Of a stretch of DNA of 64,000 bases, positions 8,017 to 16,630 are shown piece by piece. Position numbers and translations under genes: made by a program. How positions within the stretch are numbered: position 1 is the first letter of the stretch; every line of letters begins with the position of its first letter. The notes under the pieces were generated by a model. The model saw only the letters and a program-made list of their open reading frames with translations, did not search any database and was not told the origin of the DNA. This stretch comes from Brevibacillus ruminantium (GTDB lineage: Bacteria; Bacillota; Bacilli; Brevibacillales; Brevibacillaceae): positions 1,330,001 to 1,394,000 of the forward strand of contig NZ_CP098755.1 in the NCBI RefSeq assembly GCF_023746555.1, read 5' to 3'.

Positions 8017-8886
8017 GTGTCATCAAAACGTCGATCCGGTGTCAGTCTGAACAGCCCGCAGAGAAAAATAACAGAGTACGGCATGTTGATCATAGGATCA
8101 CTGATACTGGCCACCAGCTTCAACCTGTTTCTCAACCCCAATCAACTGGCGTCAGGCGGTGTTTCCGGTCTGTCTGTCATCTTCCATCATCTTTTCCAGT
8201 GGCCGCCGTCCGTTGTGCAGTGGGCATTCAACATTCCGCTTTTTTTGCTGGGCTTTTGGCTGCTGGACAGGCAGTACAGTATGAAAGCCGCCATCGGCTC
8301 GATTATTCTGCCGCTCTTTGTCCAGTTGACCAGCCATCTGCAGCCATTGACGGATAATACCCTGCTCGCCAGTATCTACGGAGGAATGGGCGTGGGTCTG
8401 GGGATCGGGATTGTGTTTCGCGGCAGAGGCTCGACTGGCGGTTTTTCGATTGCTTCGCAAATCCTGCATAAATACAGCGGAATCAGTTTGGGAGCTTCGG
8501 TGGCTGTCTTTGACGGGATGGTGATTTTCCTGGCAGGCTTTGTGTTTTCCCCCGAGAAAGCCTTGTATGCCTTGATCGCTCTATTCGTGACGAGCAAAAC
8601 CATCGATATCGTCCAAATGGGCTGGAATACCTCAAAAGTAGCCTATATTATTTCAGATGAAACGGACAAGTTGCGCGAGGCGATTCTCTTTGATCTCGAC
8701 CGGGGGGTTACGCTCCTGGACGGCTCTGGAGGCTATACGGGAGACGCCCGCAAAGTGTTGATGGCAGTTGTCAGCCAAAGCGAGGTCAGCAAGCTGAAAA
8801 TGCTGGTCCGCTCTGTTGATGCCGAAGCGTTCATCATTCTGTGTCCGGCCCAGGAAGTGCTGGGAGAAGGATTCCGGGCCGTATAG
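8017..8886 (+). CDS. YitT family membrane protein (DUF161 + DUF2179)
   Basis: A 289-residue integral membrane protein of the YitT/YvjA family. GTG 8017 is chosen as start because GGCAGGAGAG lies just upstream; the frame is open further but without a ribosome site. The N-terminal two thirds hold about five or six hydrophobic segments with family motifs (NPNQLASGGVSGLSVIFHH, RGRGSTGGFSIASQIL). The last ~80 residues form the soluble DUF2179 domain (GVTLLDGSGGYTGDARKVL). Function is not established for the family; a transporter role is often suggested. It stands alone, with a terminator upstream and about 200 bases to the next gene. Confidence 0.88.
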   Translation: MSSKRRSGVSLNSPQRKITEYGMLIIGSLILATSFNLFLNPNQLASGGVSGLSVIFHHLFQWPPSVVQWAFNIPLFLLGFWLLDRQYSMKAAIGSIILPLFVQLTSHLQPLTDNTLLASIYGGMGVGLGIGIVFRGRGSTGGFSIASQILHKYSGISLGASVAVFDGMVIFLAGFVFSPEKALYALIALFVTSKTIDIVQMGWNTSKVAYIISDETDKLREAILFDLDRGVTLLDGSGGYTGDARKVLMAVVSQSEVSKLKMLVRSVDAEAFIILCPAQEVLGEGFRAV

Positions 8887-9090
8887 CGAGCAGAGCAGGA
8901 ACTTTGCCGCGCTGTACAGAAAAAAGAGGCATAGAGGTAACATGGTGCACGTACAAGAAGAAAAGGGTCTTGACGGTTTTCCCTGCTCATCGGGGGACAA
9001 AAGTGTTGAATGCAATCGGTCACATGTAATTTTATGGAAGAAGTAAGCTGTTTTTTGCAGAAAATTAACAAGTGACAGGGAGGAATACGG

Positions 9091-9561
9091 ATGAACGATC
9101 AAAAATGGATGCAGCAAGCGATTCAGATGGCGTGCGACAATGTACGCTCAGGGCATGGCAGTCCGTATGGCGCTTTGGTGGTCAAGAACGGAGAAATCAT
9201 CGGCCGCGGTGTAAACGAGGTGACTGCCACGCAAGATCCGACGGCCCATGCGGAAATCCTGGCGATCCGCGAAGCCTGCAAGCATGAAAACAGTCCTAGC
9301 CTGGAAGACTGCGTCATCTATGCAAGCGGCGAGCCGTGCCCCATGTGTCTGACGGCGATCTACTATACCGGGATTCAGACCGTCTTCTACGGCTATTCCA
9401 AAGAAGAGGCGAAGCCCTACGGCTTTAATTCGGGAGCGATCTACGAGCAAATCGCCTTGCCGATGGAGCAGCGATCCATACAGATGAAAAAACTGGAAAA
9501 TGATCAGACTGTGGAAAACCCGCTTATCCTCTGGCAGCAGGCCAAAGAAAAGCAGGATTGA
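9091..9561 (+). CDS. guaD: Guanine deaminase
   Basis: A 156-residue cytidine/deoxycytidylate-deaminase-fold enzyme that should convert guanine to xanthine and ammonia in purine salvage. The zinc site is complete: His53 and catalytic Glu55 in TAHAEI, Cys83 and Cys86 in EPCPMC. These positions and the length equal those of Bacillus subtilis GuaD as I remember it. The C-terminal segment YSKEEAKPYGFNSGAIYEQ, which in that enzyme swaps between subunits and caps the active site, is also present. ATG 9091 follows a good GGGAGGAAT site. A related nucleoside or tRNA adenosine deaminase is less likely given the C-terminal motif. No purine riboswitch was recognised upstream. Confidence 0.9.
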   Translation: MNDQKWMQQAIQMACDNVRSGHGSPYGALVVKNGEIIGRGVNEVTATQDPTAHAEILAIREACKHENSPSLEDCVIYASGEPCPMCLTAIYYTGIQTVFYGYSKEEAKPYGFNSGAIYEQIALPMEQRSIQMKKLENDQTVENPLILWQQAKEKQD

Positions 9562-9727
9562 TTGAAATGATTGGATGTTGACGCTACCGAGGACGGGAAT
9601 CAGCGCTTGACGCATGAACCTAGGGAGTTGTTGATCCTGTAAGCCAAGAGCGTGTGTAGAGCGTGCAGGAGAAGGTATTGTCACAAAACTGCCAAGCATC
9701 GGGGAATCTGTATTTCTCTATTCATTC

Positions 9728-9736
9728 TGATATAAT
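9728..9736 (+). promoter_or_regulatory. Extended -10 promoter of the YisL-family gene
   Basis: TGATATAAT is a full extended -10 (TG-N-TATAAT), 43 bases before the GTG start. The -35 region is weak, as is common with this promoter class. Confidence 0.55.
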
Positions 9737-9778
9737 GAGGCAAGTATGGAAATAGGAAACTGCAAGGAGTGAATCTTC

Positions 9779-10132
9779 GTGTATAAAGCACTGGTAGAGT
9801 CCCACGTGGGAGCTTGGGAAGTAGCTTTTCTTCTGTTGATCGTCAGCTACATCCTGTATCGTGTGGGCAAAGAGCGAATCGCAAAAATTCTGCACATGAT
9901 TTTGCGTCTGATGATCGTCATTATCGTGGTATCTGGTATTTGGATGCTGTTTGCTTTCCGCTCCGGAGATGTCTTGTACTATATCAAAGGAGTTTTGGGA
10001 CTGCTTACTTTCGGATTAATGGAAATGGCACTGGGACGAGCACGTCGCAATGAAGCAAGCACCGGCTTTTTTATCGGGGCTCTCGTCTTGCTGGTTGTCG
10101 TGATTCTGACCGGATATCGCGTTATTCTGTAA
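9779..10132 (+). CDS. YisL family (DUF1516) membrane protein
   Basis: A small integral membrane protein of 117 residues starting at GTG 9779 after AAGGAG. Four hydrophobic segments are visible (about residues 14-29, 38-58, 65-82 and 94-114), with short charged links (KERIAKILHMILR, GRARRNE). The pattern and length match the YisL/DUF1516 family of bacilli, whose role is unknown. It is a single-gene unit with its own extended -10 promoter at 9728 and a terminator at 10148. Confidence 0.82.
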   Translation: MYKALVESHVGAWEVAFLLLIVSYILYRVGKERIAKILHMILRLMIVIIVVSGIWMLFAFRSGDVLYYIKGVLGLLTFGLMEMALGRARRNEASTGFFIGALVLLVVVILTGYRVIL

Positions 10133-10147
10133 ACAAATTTGAGATCG

Positions 10148-10200
10148 AAAAAAGGCCAACCCCCTGGGGTGAAAATACCAAGGGAGTTGCCTTTTTTTTT
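10148..10200 (+). terminator. Terminator after the YisL-family gene
   Basis: AAAAAGGC-CAACCCCCTGG pairs with CCAAGGGAGTT-GCC across a GGTGAAAATA loop, followed by a run of ten T. Confidence 0.8.
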
Positions 10201-10420
10201 CAGAAAAAGGGAAAGGCGGACAGCTCCAGCCGAATACGATGGCCTCAGGTGGTGGTCGCGTGTCACCATGGGGTATGTCCCGATCATTTGCCATTCATAG
10301 TTTGTTTTGGATAAAGACTACTAATTGTGGTAAGATATTGCGGAAGAATTGGCTCTTTTCCAAACCGTTTGTTTGCTTAAAGGGAAAAAAGAGTGAGAGA
10401 GACCGGTGAGGTGACCAGCG

Positions 10421-11179
10421 ATGAAATGGTTGATAGTCGAAGATTATGAGAAACTCAGCAGGGAGGCGGCGAGGCTCGTAGCTGTGCAGGTCGCAGCGAA
10501 GCCCGCGTCTGTGCTGGGATTGGCAACGGGGAGCACGCCCCTTGGCATGTACAAGGAATTGACGCGCCTAAATCGTGAAGAAGGCTTGGACTTTTCCCAG
10601 ATCACCACCTTTAATCTGGATGAGTACGTGGGGCTTGCCGCTGATCATTCCCAAAGCTACCGGACTTACATGCGGGATCACTTTTTTCAACATGTAAACC
10701 TGAGTGCGGAGAAAACACATATTCCCTCCGGAGATGCTTCCGATCTTGACGAGGAGTGCAGTCGTTATGAGGAAGCAATAGCGGCCGCAGGAGGAATTGA
10801 TATCCAAATTTTGGGAATTGGCGGCAATGGTCATATCGGCTTTAATGAGCCGGGCTCGCCCGTTGATTCACGAACAAGAGTTGTTCAGCTTGCAGCGAGA
10901 ACTATTGAGGACAATGCCCGTTTCTTTGCATCTGTCGAGGAAGTTCCGACAAAAGCTGTGTCGATGGGGATTCAGACCATTTTGAATGCCAGACGCATCG
11001 TACTTTTGGCCAGCGGGGCGTCGAAGGCAGAAGCGATCCAGCTGATGCTGGAAGGAGAGAAGACGCCAGAGGTGCCGGCCTCCTTGCTGCAGCAGCATCC
11101 CGATGTGACTGTCATCATGGATCGTCAGGCTGCCAGCCGTCTTTCTTCACGTTTTTACGATCAGGAACACGTCCTGTAG
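10421..11179 (+). CDS. nagB: Glucosamine-6-phosphate deaminase
   Basis: A 252-residue NagB that isomerises and deaminates glucosamine-6-phosphate to fructose-6-phosphate and ammonia, linking amino sugars to glycolysis. Motifs in order: LATGSTPLGMYKEL (phosphate binding), NLDEYVG with catalytic Asp67, and GIGGNGHIGFNEPGS with ring-opening His138. The residue two before that His is Asn rather than the Asp of the E. coli enzyme, which I recall as usual in Gram-positive NagB. ATG 10421 follows GGTGAGGTG. It stands alone: no nagA or nagR is adjacent, although two amino-sugar uptake clusters occur later in the window. A weak promoter (TTGGAT, TAAGAT) may lie near 10308-10337. Confidence 0.93.
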   Translation: MKWLIVEDYEKLSREAARLVAVQVAAKPASVLGLATGSTPLGMYKELTRLNREEGLDFSQITTFNLDEYVGLAADHSQSYRTYMRDHFFQHVNLSAEKTHIPSGDASDLDEECSRYEEAIAAAGGIDIQILGIGGNGHIGFNEPGSPVDSRTRVVQLAARTIEDNARFFASVEEVPTKAVSMGIQTILNARRIVLLASGASKAEAIQLMLEGEKTPEVPASLLQQHPDVTVIMDRQAASRLSSRFYDQEHVL

Positions 11180-11192
11180 GGCGTGTTTTTTT
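11166..11192 (+). terminator. Terminator overlapping the nagB stop codon
   Basis: AACACGTCC pairs with GGGCGTGTT around TGTA, followed by TTTTTT. The TAG stop (11177-11179) lies in the loop and start of the right arm, so translating ribosomes cover the left arm. Confidence 0.8.
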
Positions 11193-11272
11193 CATGGATG
11201 AGAGGTGCCGACAGACGTACAAGTGTCCGGTTGTTGTTCACCAATTCGTATCGGTTAACCCTTTGGAAATTA

Positions 11273-11281
11273 TGCTATACT
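11273..11281 (+). promoter_or_regulatory. Extended -10 promoter of hemQ
   Basis: TGCTATACT is an extended -10 (TG-N-TATACT) 51 bases before the chosen start; the -35 region is poor. Confidence 0.5.
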
Positions 11282-11332
11282 GGGACTGTCGAGGAAAAAC
11301 AAGGCAGACAACGAAAAAGGAGCTGATTGCTG

Positions 11333-12085
11333 TTGAGTACGAATGAAGCGCTTCTTACCTTGGAAGGTTGGTATACGTATCACGATTTTCGCAAGATCAA
11401 CTGGGAGAAATGGAAGAAAGCCACGCCAGAAGAACGCAACGCTGCAGTGGACGAGCTGCAGGGACTGCTGCGCAGCTGGGATGCGAACGAACAAGAGCAA
11501 GCAGGCAGCACAGCCGTCTACTCGATTTTAGGCCACAAGGCTGACCTGGTTTTCATGTTCCTGCGCCCCACCATGCAAGAGCTGGATGCGATCAAAACCG
11601 CTTTTAACAAAACGAAATTCGCTGACTTCACAGAAGTGGATTACTCTTACATTTCTGTCGTGGAGCTGAGCAACTACGTACATAATCCGGGAGAAGACCC
11701 GAAATCCAATCCCCATGTCCGGGAGCGTCTCTATCCGATCCTGCCGAAATGGGAGCATATCTGCTTCTATCCGATGAACAAAAAGCGGGATGGACAGGAC
11801 AACTGGTACATGCTCACCATGCAGGAGCGTGCTGAAATGATGCGTTCCCACGGCATGATCGGCCGTAAATACGCAGGCAAAATCAAGCAGATCATCGGCG
11901 GCTCCGTTGGTTTCGACGATTGGGAATGGGGTGTAACGCTGCTCTCCAATGATCCGCTCGAATTCAAGCACATCGTATACGAAATGCGATTCGATGAAGT
12001 GAGCGCCCGCTACGGAGAGTTTGGCAACTTCCTGGTAGGGAATCGCGTAACCTCTGAATCTCTGCAATCTATGCTGCAAATCTAA
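11333..12085 (+). CDS. hemQ: HemQ, coproheme decarboxylase (chlorite dismutase family)
   Basis: A 250-residue chlorite-dismutase-fold protein of the Firmicutes HemQ type, which uses peroxide to decarboxylate coproheme III to heme b, the last step of the Gram-positive heme route. The reactive Tyr146 and Lys150 (YPMNKKR) correspond to the catalytic Tyr and Lys described in Geobacillus HemQ. The likely proximal His is in RSHGMIGRKY, and the conserved Gln is in KIKQIIGG. Start choice: TTG 11333 (MSTNEALLTLEGWY) lies 10 bases after AAGGAG. TTG 11327 is possible but only 4 bases away. It is a single-gene unit between an extended -10 promoter and a strong terminator. Confidence 0.93.
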   Translation: MSTNEALLTLEGWYTYHDFRKINWEKWKKATPEERNAAVDELQGLLRSWDANEQEQAGSTAVYSILGHKADLVFMFLRPTMQELDAIKTAFNKTKFADFTEVDYSYISVVELSNYVHNPGEDPKSNPHVRERLYPILPKWEHICFYPMNKKRDGQDNWYMLTMQERAEMMRSHGMIGRKYAGKIKQIIGGSVGFDDWEWGVTLLSNDPLEFKHIVYEMRFDEVSARYGEFGNFLVGNRVTSESLQSMLQI

Positions 12086-12098
12086 AAGAAAGAAAAAG

Positions 12099-12136
12099 AA
12101 TCTACCAGCCGTTAAGGTGAGGTAGATTTTTTTTTG
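12099..12136 (+). terminator. Terminator after hemQ
   Basis: AATCTACC pairs exactly with GGTAGATT across a 14-base loop, followed by seven or more T. Confidence 0.85.
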
Positions 12137-12192
12137 AAAATTTATGGTAAAATAAGGTGGTTATGCAGAGAATCTGGAAGGGGTTGGGCGAA

Positions 12193-13884
12193 GTGAAAAG
12201 CAATAGACTGTCACGGGGGCTGATAGCCGGGCTGTCTGCGGCAGTTTGGTTGACGACGTTTGTTGTGCCATCGGGAGGTATTCTGGGAGGAGAAGCCGTT
12301 GTATCGGCCGCAGCAGCGGAAGCGAAAAAAGTGGTCCTCACAAGGGAAGAAGCGATTCAGAAAATCCAGGATTTTGGGGGGATTCCGCAAGAGCTCAAAT
12401 TCGAAGAGGCCAGTTTGAGTGAAAATTCGACGCCGCCCACCTGGACCCTCAGCTGGAAGAGCCCAAATTCGGATGTTTCGCGGACTACCGAGAAGAGGAG
12501 CAGCCTGGTCATCCATATGGATGCGAGAACGGGGTACCTGCTGAGTTATCAATACCTGGTAAGACCAGCCAAAAATGCGCCAGAGGCACCGCGGGTGGCC
12601 GAAGCTGCTGCTCGCTCAAAAGCGGAGGATTTTCTGAGCAAGGTCATTCCCAAGGAAGAATGGCAGAAGCTGTCCAAACCCAATGAATTTGGACAGCATT
12701 TTGAAAATATGTACGATTCCAAGAAGGACTTTGCCTACACCTTTACACGAGTCGAAAACGGCATCCCCTTTATCGAAAACAGCTATCAAGTCATCGTGTC
12801 AGGAGAAGGGGAAATCCTTCAATTATTGCGATTTTGGAATGACGTTCCGTTACCCGAGGCAAAGAATGTATTGAAATTAGAAGAGGCCAAAAAGCTCTTG
12901 GCTGAAAAAGCAACGCCTTCTCTGATGGTTCAGGATGTACTCTCTCTGAACACAGGGCTAAGCTTCGAGGATCACGAAGCCCTCCACGATAGCACGAGGT
13001 ATAAACTGGTCTATCTTTATGAGGATCGTGATCCGCAGTATGTGGATGCGCATTCAGGAAAGGCCCTTCATCGCGGAGGAGAGGAAGCGCGGGAATTTTC
13101 ATACAAACCGCTTGGAAGCACGGTCCGCAAAAAAGAGGATATCCAACGCATCGACAAAGAGGAAGCGAAAAAACTCGCCCTTGAATGGCTGAAAGAAGTA
13201 CCAGGCTCCTACCAACTTGTCAAAGAAGAGAGCCGGGCAGAGGGGCAAGACGAAAATAAAGTCTCGTTTTGGCAGTTTGAATACAAACCCCAACAGCCAG
13301 CTAACCAAATCGAAACCGTCTCCATCAGAGTGACTGACCAGGGAGAATTGCTCAACTATGTAGTAAAAAAAGCAACAGATCAGAAAGATACCGATCAAAA
13401 GGCAGAAGAAAAGGTGTCTTACGAAACAGCAAAAGAGCGTGCGATTTCATTTATGAAAAAAACTTTTCCTGACCGCCTGGGTGAGATCTACCTGGACGAG
13501 CGGTATTCGCCGTTTGTGTTTGGCTGGCTGCATAATGGCATCCCTAGCGCGCAAGGCAAGCTGCGTGTACATGTTAATTTCCAGACAGGCTATGTAGGAA
13601 CTCTAGAACAAGTAGTGTTGGAACCGAATCTGACGGAACTGACCAATACAGCGAAAGTAGATCTGGATGCAGCAAAAAAATTGGAGCAAGAAAATATGCG
13701 TCCGATGCTAACCTACTACCTCCCGATGAAGCTTTCTTTCGGCGAGGAACAAAAACCGCCGATCCTCGTGTACCGCTACGTTGGCGACAGAGGCTTGGTC
13801 GATGCCGTGACCGGAGAATGGATCATCCTGGACAAGCAAAGTGAACGACTCAAGAAAAACCAGGCTTCCGCTCAACAAAAATAG
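12193..13884 (+). CDS. Exported YcdB/YcdC-domain protein without S-layer anchor
   Basis: A 563-residue exported protein. GTG 12193 is chosen because GAAGGGG lies upstream and the start matches the ATG of the paralogue 1.9 kb downstream. ATG 12163 is possible. A signal peptide is visible (KSNRLSRGLIAGLSAAVW, cleavage near ASAAAAEA). The mature part holds repeated YcdB/YcdC modules: a LTREEAIQKI-type helix, then a sheet with WTLSWKS, DARTGYLLSY or FQTGYVGTLEQ turns, as in PepSY-like domains. No SLH or LPXTG anchor is present. The role of YcdB/YcdC proteins is not known to me; PepSY-like folds often inhibit or guide secreted proteases. It looks like a tandem duplicate of the next gene. Confidence 0.8.
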   Translation: MKSNRLSRGLIAGLSAAVWLTTFVVPSGGILGGEAVVSAAAAEAKKVVLTREEAIQKIQDFGGIPQELKFEEASLSENSTPPTWTLSWKSPNSDVSRTTEKRSSLVIHMDARTGYLLSYQYLVRPAKNAPEAPRVAEAAARSKAEDFLSKVIPKEEWQKLSKPNEFGQHFENMYDSKKDFAYTFTRVENGIPFIENSYQVIVSGEGEILQLLRFWNDVPLPEAKNVLKLEEAKKLLAEKATPSLMVQDVLSLNTGLSFEDHEALHDSTRYKLVYLYEDRDPQYVDAHSGKALHRGGEEAREFSYKPLGSTVRKKEDIQRIDKEEAKKLALEWLKEVPGSYQLVKEESRAEGQDENKVSFWQFEYKPQQPANQIETVSIRVTDQGELLNYVVKKATDQKDTDQKAEEKVSYETAKERAISFMKKTFPDRLGEIYLDERYSPFVFGWLHNGIPSAQGKLRVHVNFQTGYVGTLEQVVLEPNLTELTNTAKVDLDAAKKLEQENMRPMLTYYLPMKLSFGEEQKPPILVYRYVGDRGLVDAVTGEWIILDKQSERLKKNQASAQQK

Positions 13885-13917
13885 AAGCGGCATCACGCCT
13901 GAACGAAGCAGAAAGTA

Positions 13918-13959
13918 ACGCTCGAACGGATGTGGAAATTTCGTTCGGGCGTCTTTTTT
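13918..13959 (+). terminator. Terminator between the two YcdB/YcdC paralogues
   Basis: ACGCTCGAACG pairs with CGTTCGGGCGT, followed by a T-run. The paralogues therefore have separate transcripts. Confidence 0.8.
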
Positions 13960-14071
13960 CGCCAAATGACATCACAACGATTTCATTTGATCCTAAAGGA
14001 TAACTCAATTTTTCATATTGCCAGATAAATGGTAATATAGGGAAGTGTGGAAAAATCCAGAAAGGGGTTGG

Positions 14072-16336
14072 ATGAAAGTGACGAGGAGGAAACAGTCCTG
14101 GGGCATGATCGCGGGGCTGTCTACGGCCGTGTTGTTGACGTCATTTGCAGCACCATCAGGATATCTGGCAGGAGGAACTGCTGTATTCGCAGCAGAGGCA
14201 GGAGCCAAAAGTCTGTCGCGGGAAGAAGCGGTAAAAAAGGCAGAGGGGTATGTCGCCATTCCGGCTGGCTACAAGCTGGAGAGGGCTTCCTATCTTGATC
14301 CGGCTACAGAAGGGCCTTTTAACGAGCCGCCATCCTGGCAGGTGAGCTGGGAAAAAGGCAGCGACAGCAGAATCTTCATGTCCATCGATGCACAGACAGG
14401 ACAATTGCTCCGCTTTTACCAGTACACAGAGGAATTGCAGAGCGGATCAGGAAAAACAGATGTCGGGGAAGAGAAAGCCCTTTCCAAAGCAGAGGAATTT
14501 CTGAAAAAGGTAACGGCCAAGGAAGAGATTGCAAAGCTTTCCAAACCAAATGAGTTTGCCGGCCCATCCCCGTTCTTCTCTGCTTGGGGAGAGTATGGAT
14601 TCTCCTTTACGCGTATAGAAAATGACATTCCATTTTTGGAAAACGGGATCACCGTCGTCGTATCGAATAACGGCGAGGTTGTTCGATATGACCGGATGTG
14701 GAACACCGGGACGCTGCCCTCGCCCAAAGATGTGCTCGATCAGGAGGAAGCAGAAAAGCGGATGGCTGAGCTGATTGGCCCGTCACTGGTATATGTGGAC
14801 AAGGCCTTTTTAACGGGACGATATGAACAGGACCGTGGCAAATATCAGTTGGTTTATCGCTATCAGGAACATGATCCCCAATTCCTCGACGCGCACAGCG
14901 GCAAGCCGTTGAACCAGCTCGGGCTGGAAGCGACGGAGAGCAGCCTGAAGCCATTGGGAACCACGGTGCGGAAGAGCGCAAACGATGATCAAGTGATTAC
15001 CAAGGAAGAGGCACAAAAAATAGCCGACCAGGTTATCAAGCTTCTGCCGGGCTCCTATCGCTCGGAGGGCAACCGGGGAAGCGGCTCCAGCTCAGGACCA
15101 GACGGCATCGAGAGGCGCAACTGGAGCTTTGAGTACACACCGCTCCACATCCAGGGGAAAAATGTGGACAAGGTGGAGCTGCGGATCAGTGACCGCGGGC
15201 AACTGATCGAGTATTCCAGCAAGGATCGCTTTTACAATCGAGAGACAAACAGGAAGATCGAAAAAGCAGTTCCCTATGAAAAGTCGGTAGAGAGTGCGAC
15301 GCAGTTGGTCAAGGCGCTTCTCTCCGATCAGCTCGGGGAGATTTATCTGATCAACCGGCCTCCTTTGGAAAAACTGCGGGCGGATCAATTGGAGCGCGGG
15401 AAATACGATACGATTCTGTTTGGCAAGATGAAGGATGGTATCCCGATTGAGGATGCCGATTTTGAAGTTATCGTCAATCCGGAGACGGGAGAAGCAGAAT
15501 CCCTGAATTTTTGGCGCAGAGAGCATGTCAATCTGGAAGAACAGGCTAAAGCCAAGATAGACCGGGAAGCTGCAAAGAAAGCTGAGCAAGAAAACAAACA
15601 AGTGAAGCTGACATACTATCTTCCGCAGGGGCGTTACTTTGGGGGAGTGTTGGACAATTCTAATCCCCTCCTAGTCTACCGGTATGTCGGGGATAGCGGC
15701 TATGTCGATGCCCACTCGGGAGAATGGGTCAATCTGAAAAAACAACAGCCCGAAGGAAGCGCCTCTGACATCGCGGACCACCCCAATCAGGAAGATTTGC
15801 AGTTTGCCATTCGCCAGGGATTGCTTACCGTTACGGATGGAAAGGTGGAGCCTGACAAGGAAGTTACGCGCGGAGAAGCGGCAGCCATCTGGGTAAGACT
15901 GATGGATCGCATCGAGTTTCACTATCAGTTCCGCAGCTTCCGCTCAGACGATGATGAGGCGCGGCAGCCGTACCGGTTTGAGGATGTGGACGCCAAGCAT
16001 CCCCTTTACAATGTGATTCAAAAAGGGGTTCAGGCAGGGGTGATTGCCAAGGAAGGGAAGCGTTTTGAGCCGGATCGTGCGATTACGCGCGCAGAGGCAG
16101 CGGATCTGGTGGCGCGACTGCTGGGGTATGGGGATCTTTTGGACAAAACGGAGATTTTCAACGCCCCCTATAAAGACGTGCCGAAGCAATCCGTTCCGGC
16201 GGCAGCACTCGTCCATGCGCATGGCTTGTTAAGCGAGTCAGGCAAGGGCAGCTTTGACCCGAATGGAACCTTGACTCGGGCTGAGATGGCCAAGCTGATC
16301 AAGCAACTGCTGGAGCTGAAAAAGGAAAACAAGTAA
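14072..16336 (+). CDS. S-layer-anchored YcdB/YcdC-domain protein with three SLH domains
   Basis: A 754-residue exported protein starting at ATG 14072 after AAAGGGG. The signal peptide (RRKQSWGMIAGLSTAVLL, cleavage near VFAAEA) is very like the upstream paralogue's. The first ~560 residues carry the same YcdB/YcdC modules (SLSREEAVKKAEGYV, DAQTGQLLRFYQY, DAHSGKPLNQLG). The end has three SLH domains from about residue 570, marked by the motifs VTRGEAAAIWVRL, ITRAEAADLVARL and LTRAEMAKLIKQL. SLH domains bind pyruvylated secondary cell-wall polymer, so this copy is fixed to the wall while the first is free or loosely held. A GS-rich linker (SEGNRGSGSSSGPDG) splits the middle region. Confidence 0.85.
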   Translation: MKVTRRKQSWGMIAGLSTAVLLTSFAAPSGYLAGGTAVFAAEAGAKSLSREEAVKKAEGYVAIPAGYKLERASYLDPATEGPFNEPPSWQVSWEKGSDSRIFMSIDAQTGQLLRFYQYTEELQSGSGKTDVGEEKALSKAEEFLKKVTAKEEIAKLSKPNEFAGPSPFFSAWGEYGFSFTRIENDIPFLENGITVVVSNNGEVVRYDRMWNTGTLPSPKDVLDQEEAEKRMAELIGPSLVYVDKAFLTGRYEQDRGKYQLVYRYQEHDPQFLDAHSGKPLNQLGLEATESSLKPLGTTVRKSANDDQVITKEEAQKIADQVIKLLPGSYRSEGNRGSGSSSGPDGIERRNWSFEYTPLHIQGKNVDKVELRISDRGQLIEYSSKDRFYNRETNRKIEKAVPYEKSVESATQLVKALLSDQLGEIYLINRPPLEKLRADQLERGKYDTILFGKMKDGIPIEDADFEVIVNPETGEAESLNFWRREHVNLEEQAKAKIDREAAKKAEQENKQVKLTYYLPQGRYFGGVLDNSNPLLVYRYVGDSGYVDAHSGEWVNLKKQQPEGSASDIADHPNQEDLQFAIRQGLLTVTDGKVEPDKEVTRGEAAAIWVRLMDRIEFHYQFRSFRSDDDEARQPYRFEDVDAKHPLYNVIQKGVQAGVIAKEGKRFEPDRAITRAEAADLVARLLGYGDLLDKTEIFNAPYKDVPKQSVPAAALVHAHGLLSESGKGSFDPNGTLTRAEMAKLIKQLLELKKENK

Positions 16337-16396
16337 GGAAGTAGCGTAAGCGTAGCTGAGCATCATCGAACTCGGGAGATTTATCATGTATAAGGG

Positions 16397-16438
16397 AGAA
16401 CTGTCTGTTTCTACTGAAATGGGCAGTTCTTTTTTTTA
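16397..16438 (+). terminator. Terminator after the SLH-anchored protein
   Basis: AGAACTG pairs with CAGTTCT across about 20 bases, followed by seven T. It is directly followed by the short repeat at 16439. Confidence 0.7.
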
Positions 16439-16513
16439 TACTTTGGGAAGTTTAATTTCGCTAAGGCTAAGGCTTTCACTATTTGACTTGGCGATAAGCC
16501 AAGTTTTTCTAAT
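16439..16513 (+). repeat. Short dispersed repeat with terminal hairpin, copy 1
   Basis: The tract begins TACTTT-N3-AAGTTTAATTTCGCTAA and ends with a hairpin CTTGGC-GATAA-GCCAAG, then TTTTTCTAAT. The same two ends occur at 55704-55797 around a longer middle. Both copies sit directly after a terminator. No coding content. Confidence 0.65.
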
Positions 16514-16522
16514 GGTTAAAAA

Positions 16523-16542
16523 TTTGAAAACAACATTTCAAA
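16523..16542 (+). promoter_or_regulatory. Probable RpiR-family operator upstream of the TRAP transporter
   Basis: TTTGAAA-ACAACA-TTTCAAA is a perfect 7-bp inverted repeat with a 6-base spacer. The TGAAA-N6-TTTCA core recurs at the aminotransferase promoter (19728-19743). TGAAA/TTTCA half-sites are typical of MurR/RpiR regulators, and an RpiR gene ends this locus. Confidence 0.6.
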
Positions 16543-16566
16543 ACTGAATCAAAAATGAAGTAAATA

Positions 16567-16595
16567 TTGTAATAATCAGAATATTACTATATCAT
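16567..16595 (+). promoter_or_regulatory. SigA-type promoter of the TRAP transporter genes
   Basis: TTGTAA, 17 bases, TATCAT. The spacer and -35 hold a further inverted repeat GTAATA-N7-TATTAC. The RpiR-like operator lies upstream of this -35, so either it activates or a second promoter overlaps it. Confidence 0.5.
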
Positions 16596-16630
16596 TTGGT
16601 GAGGAAGGAATTTGAAATGGAGGGGTTTTT

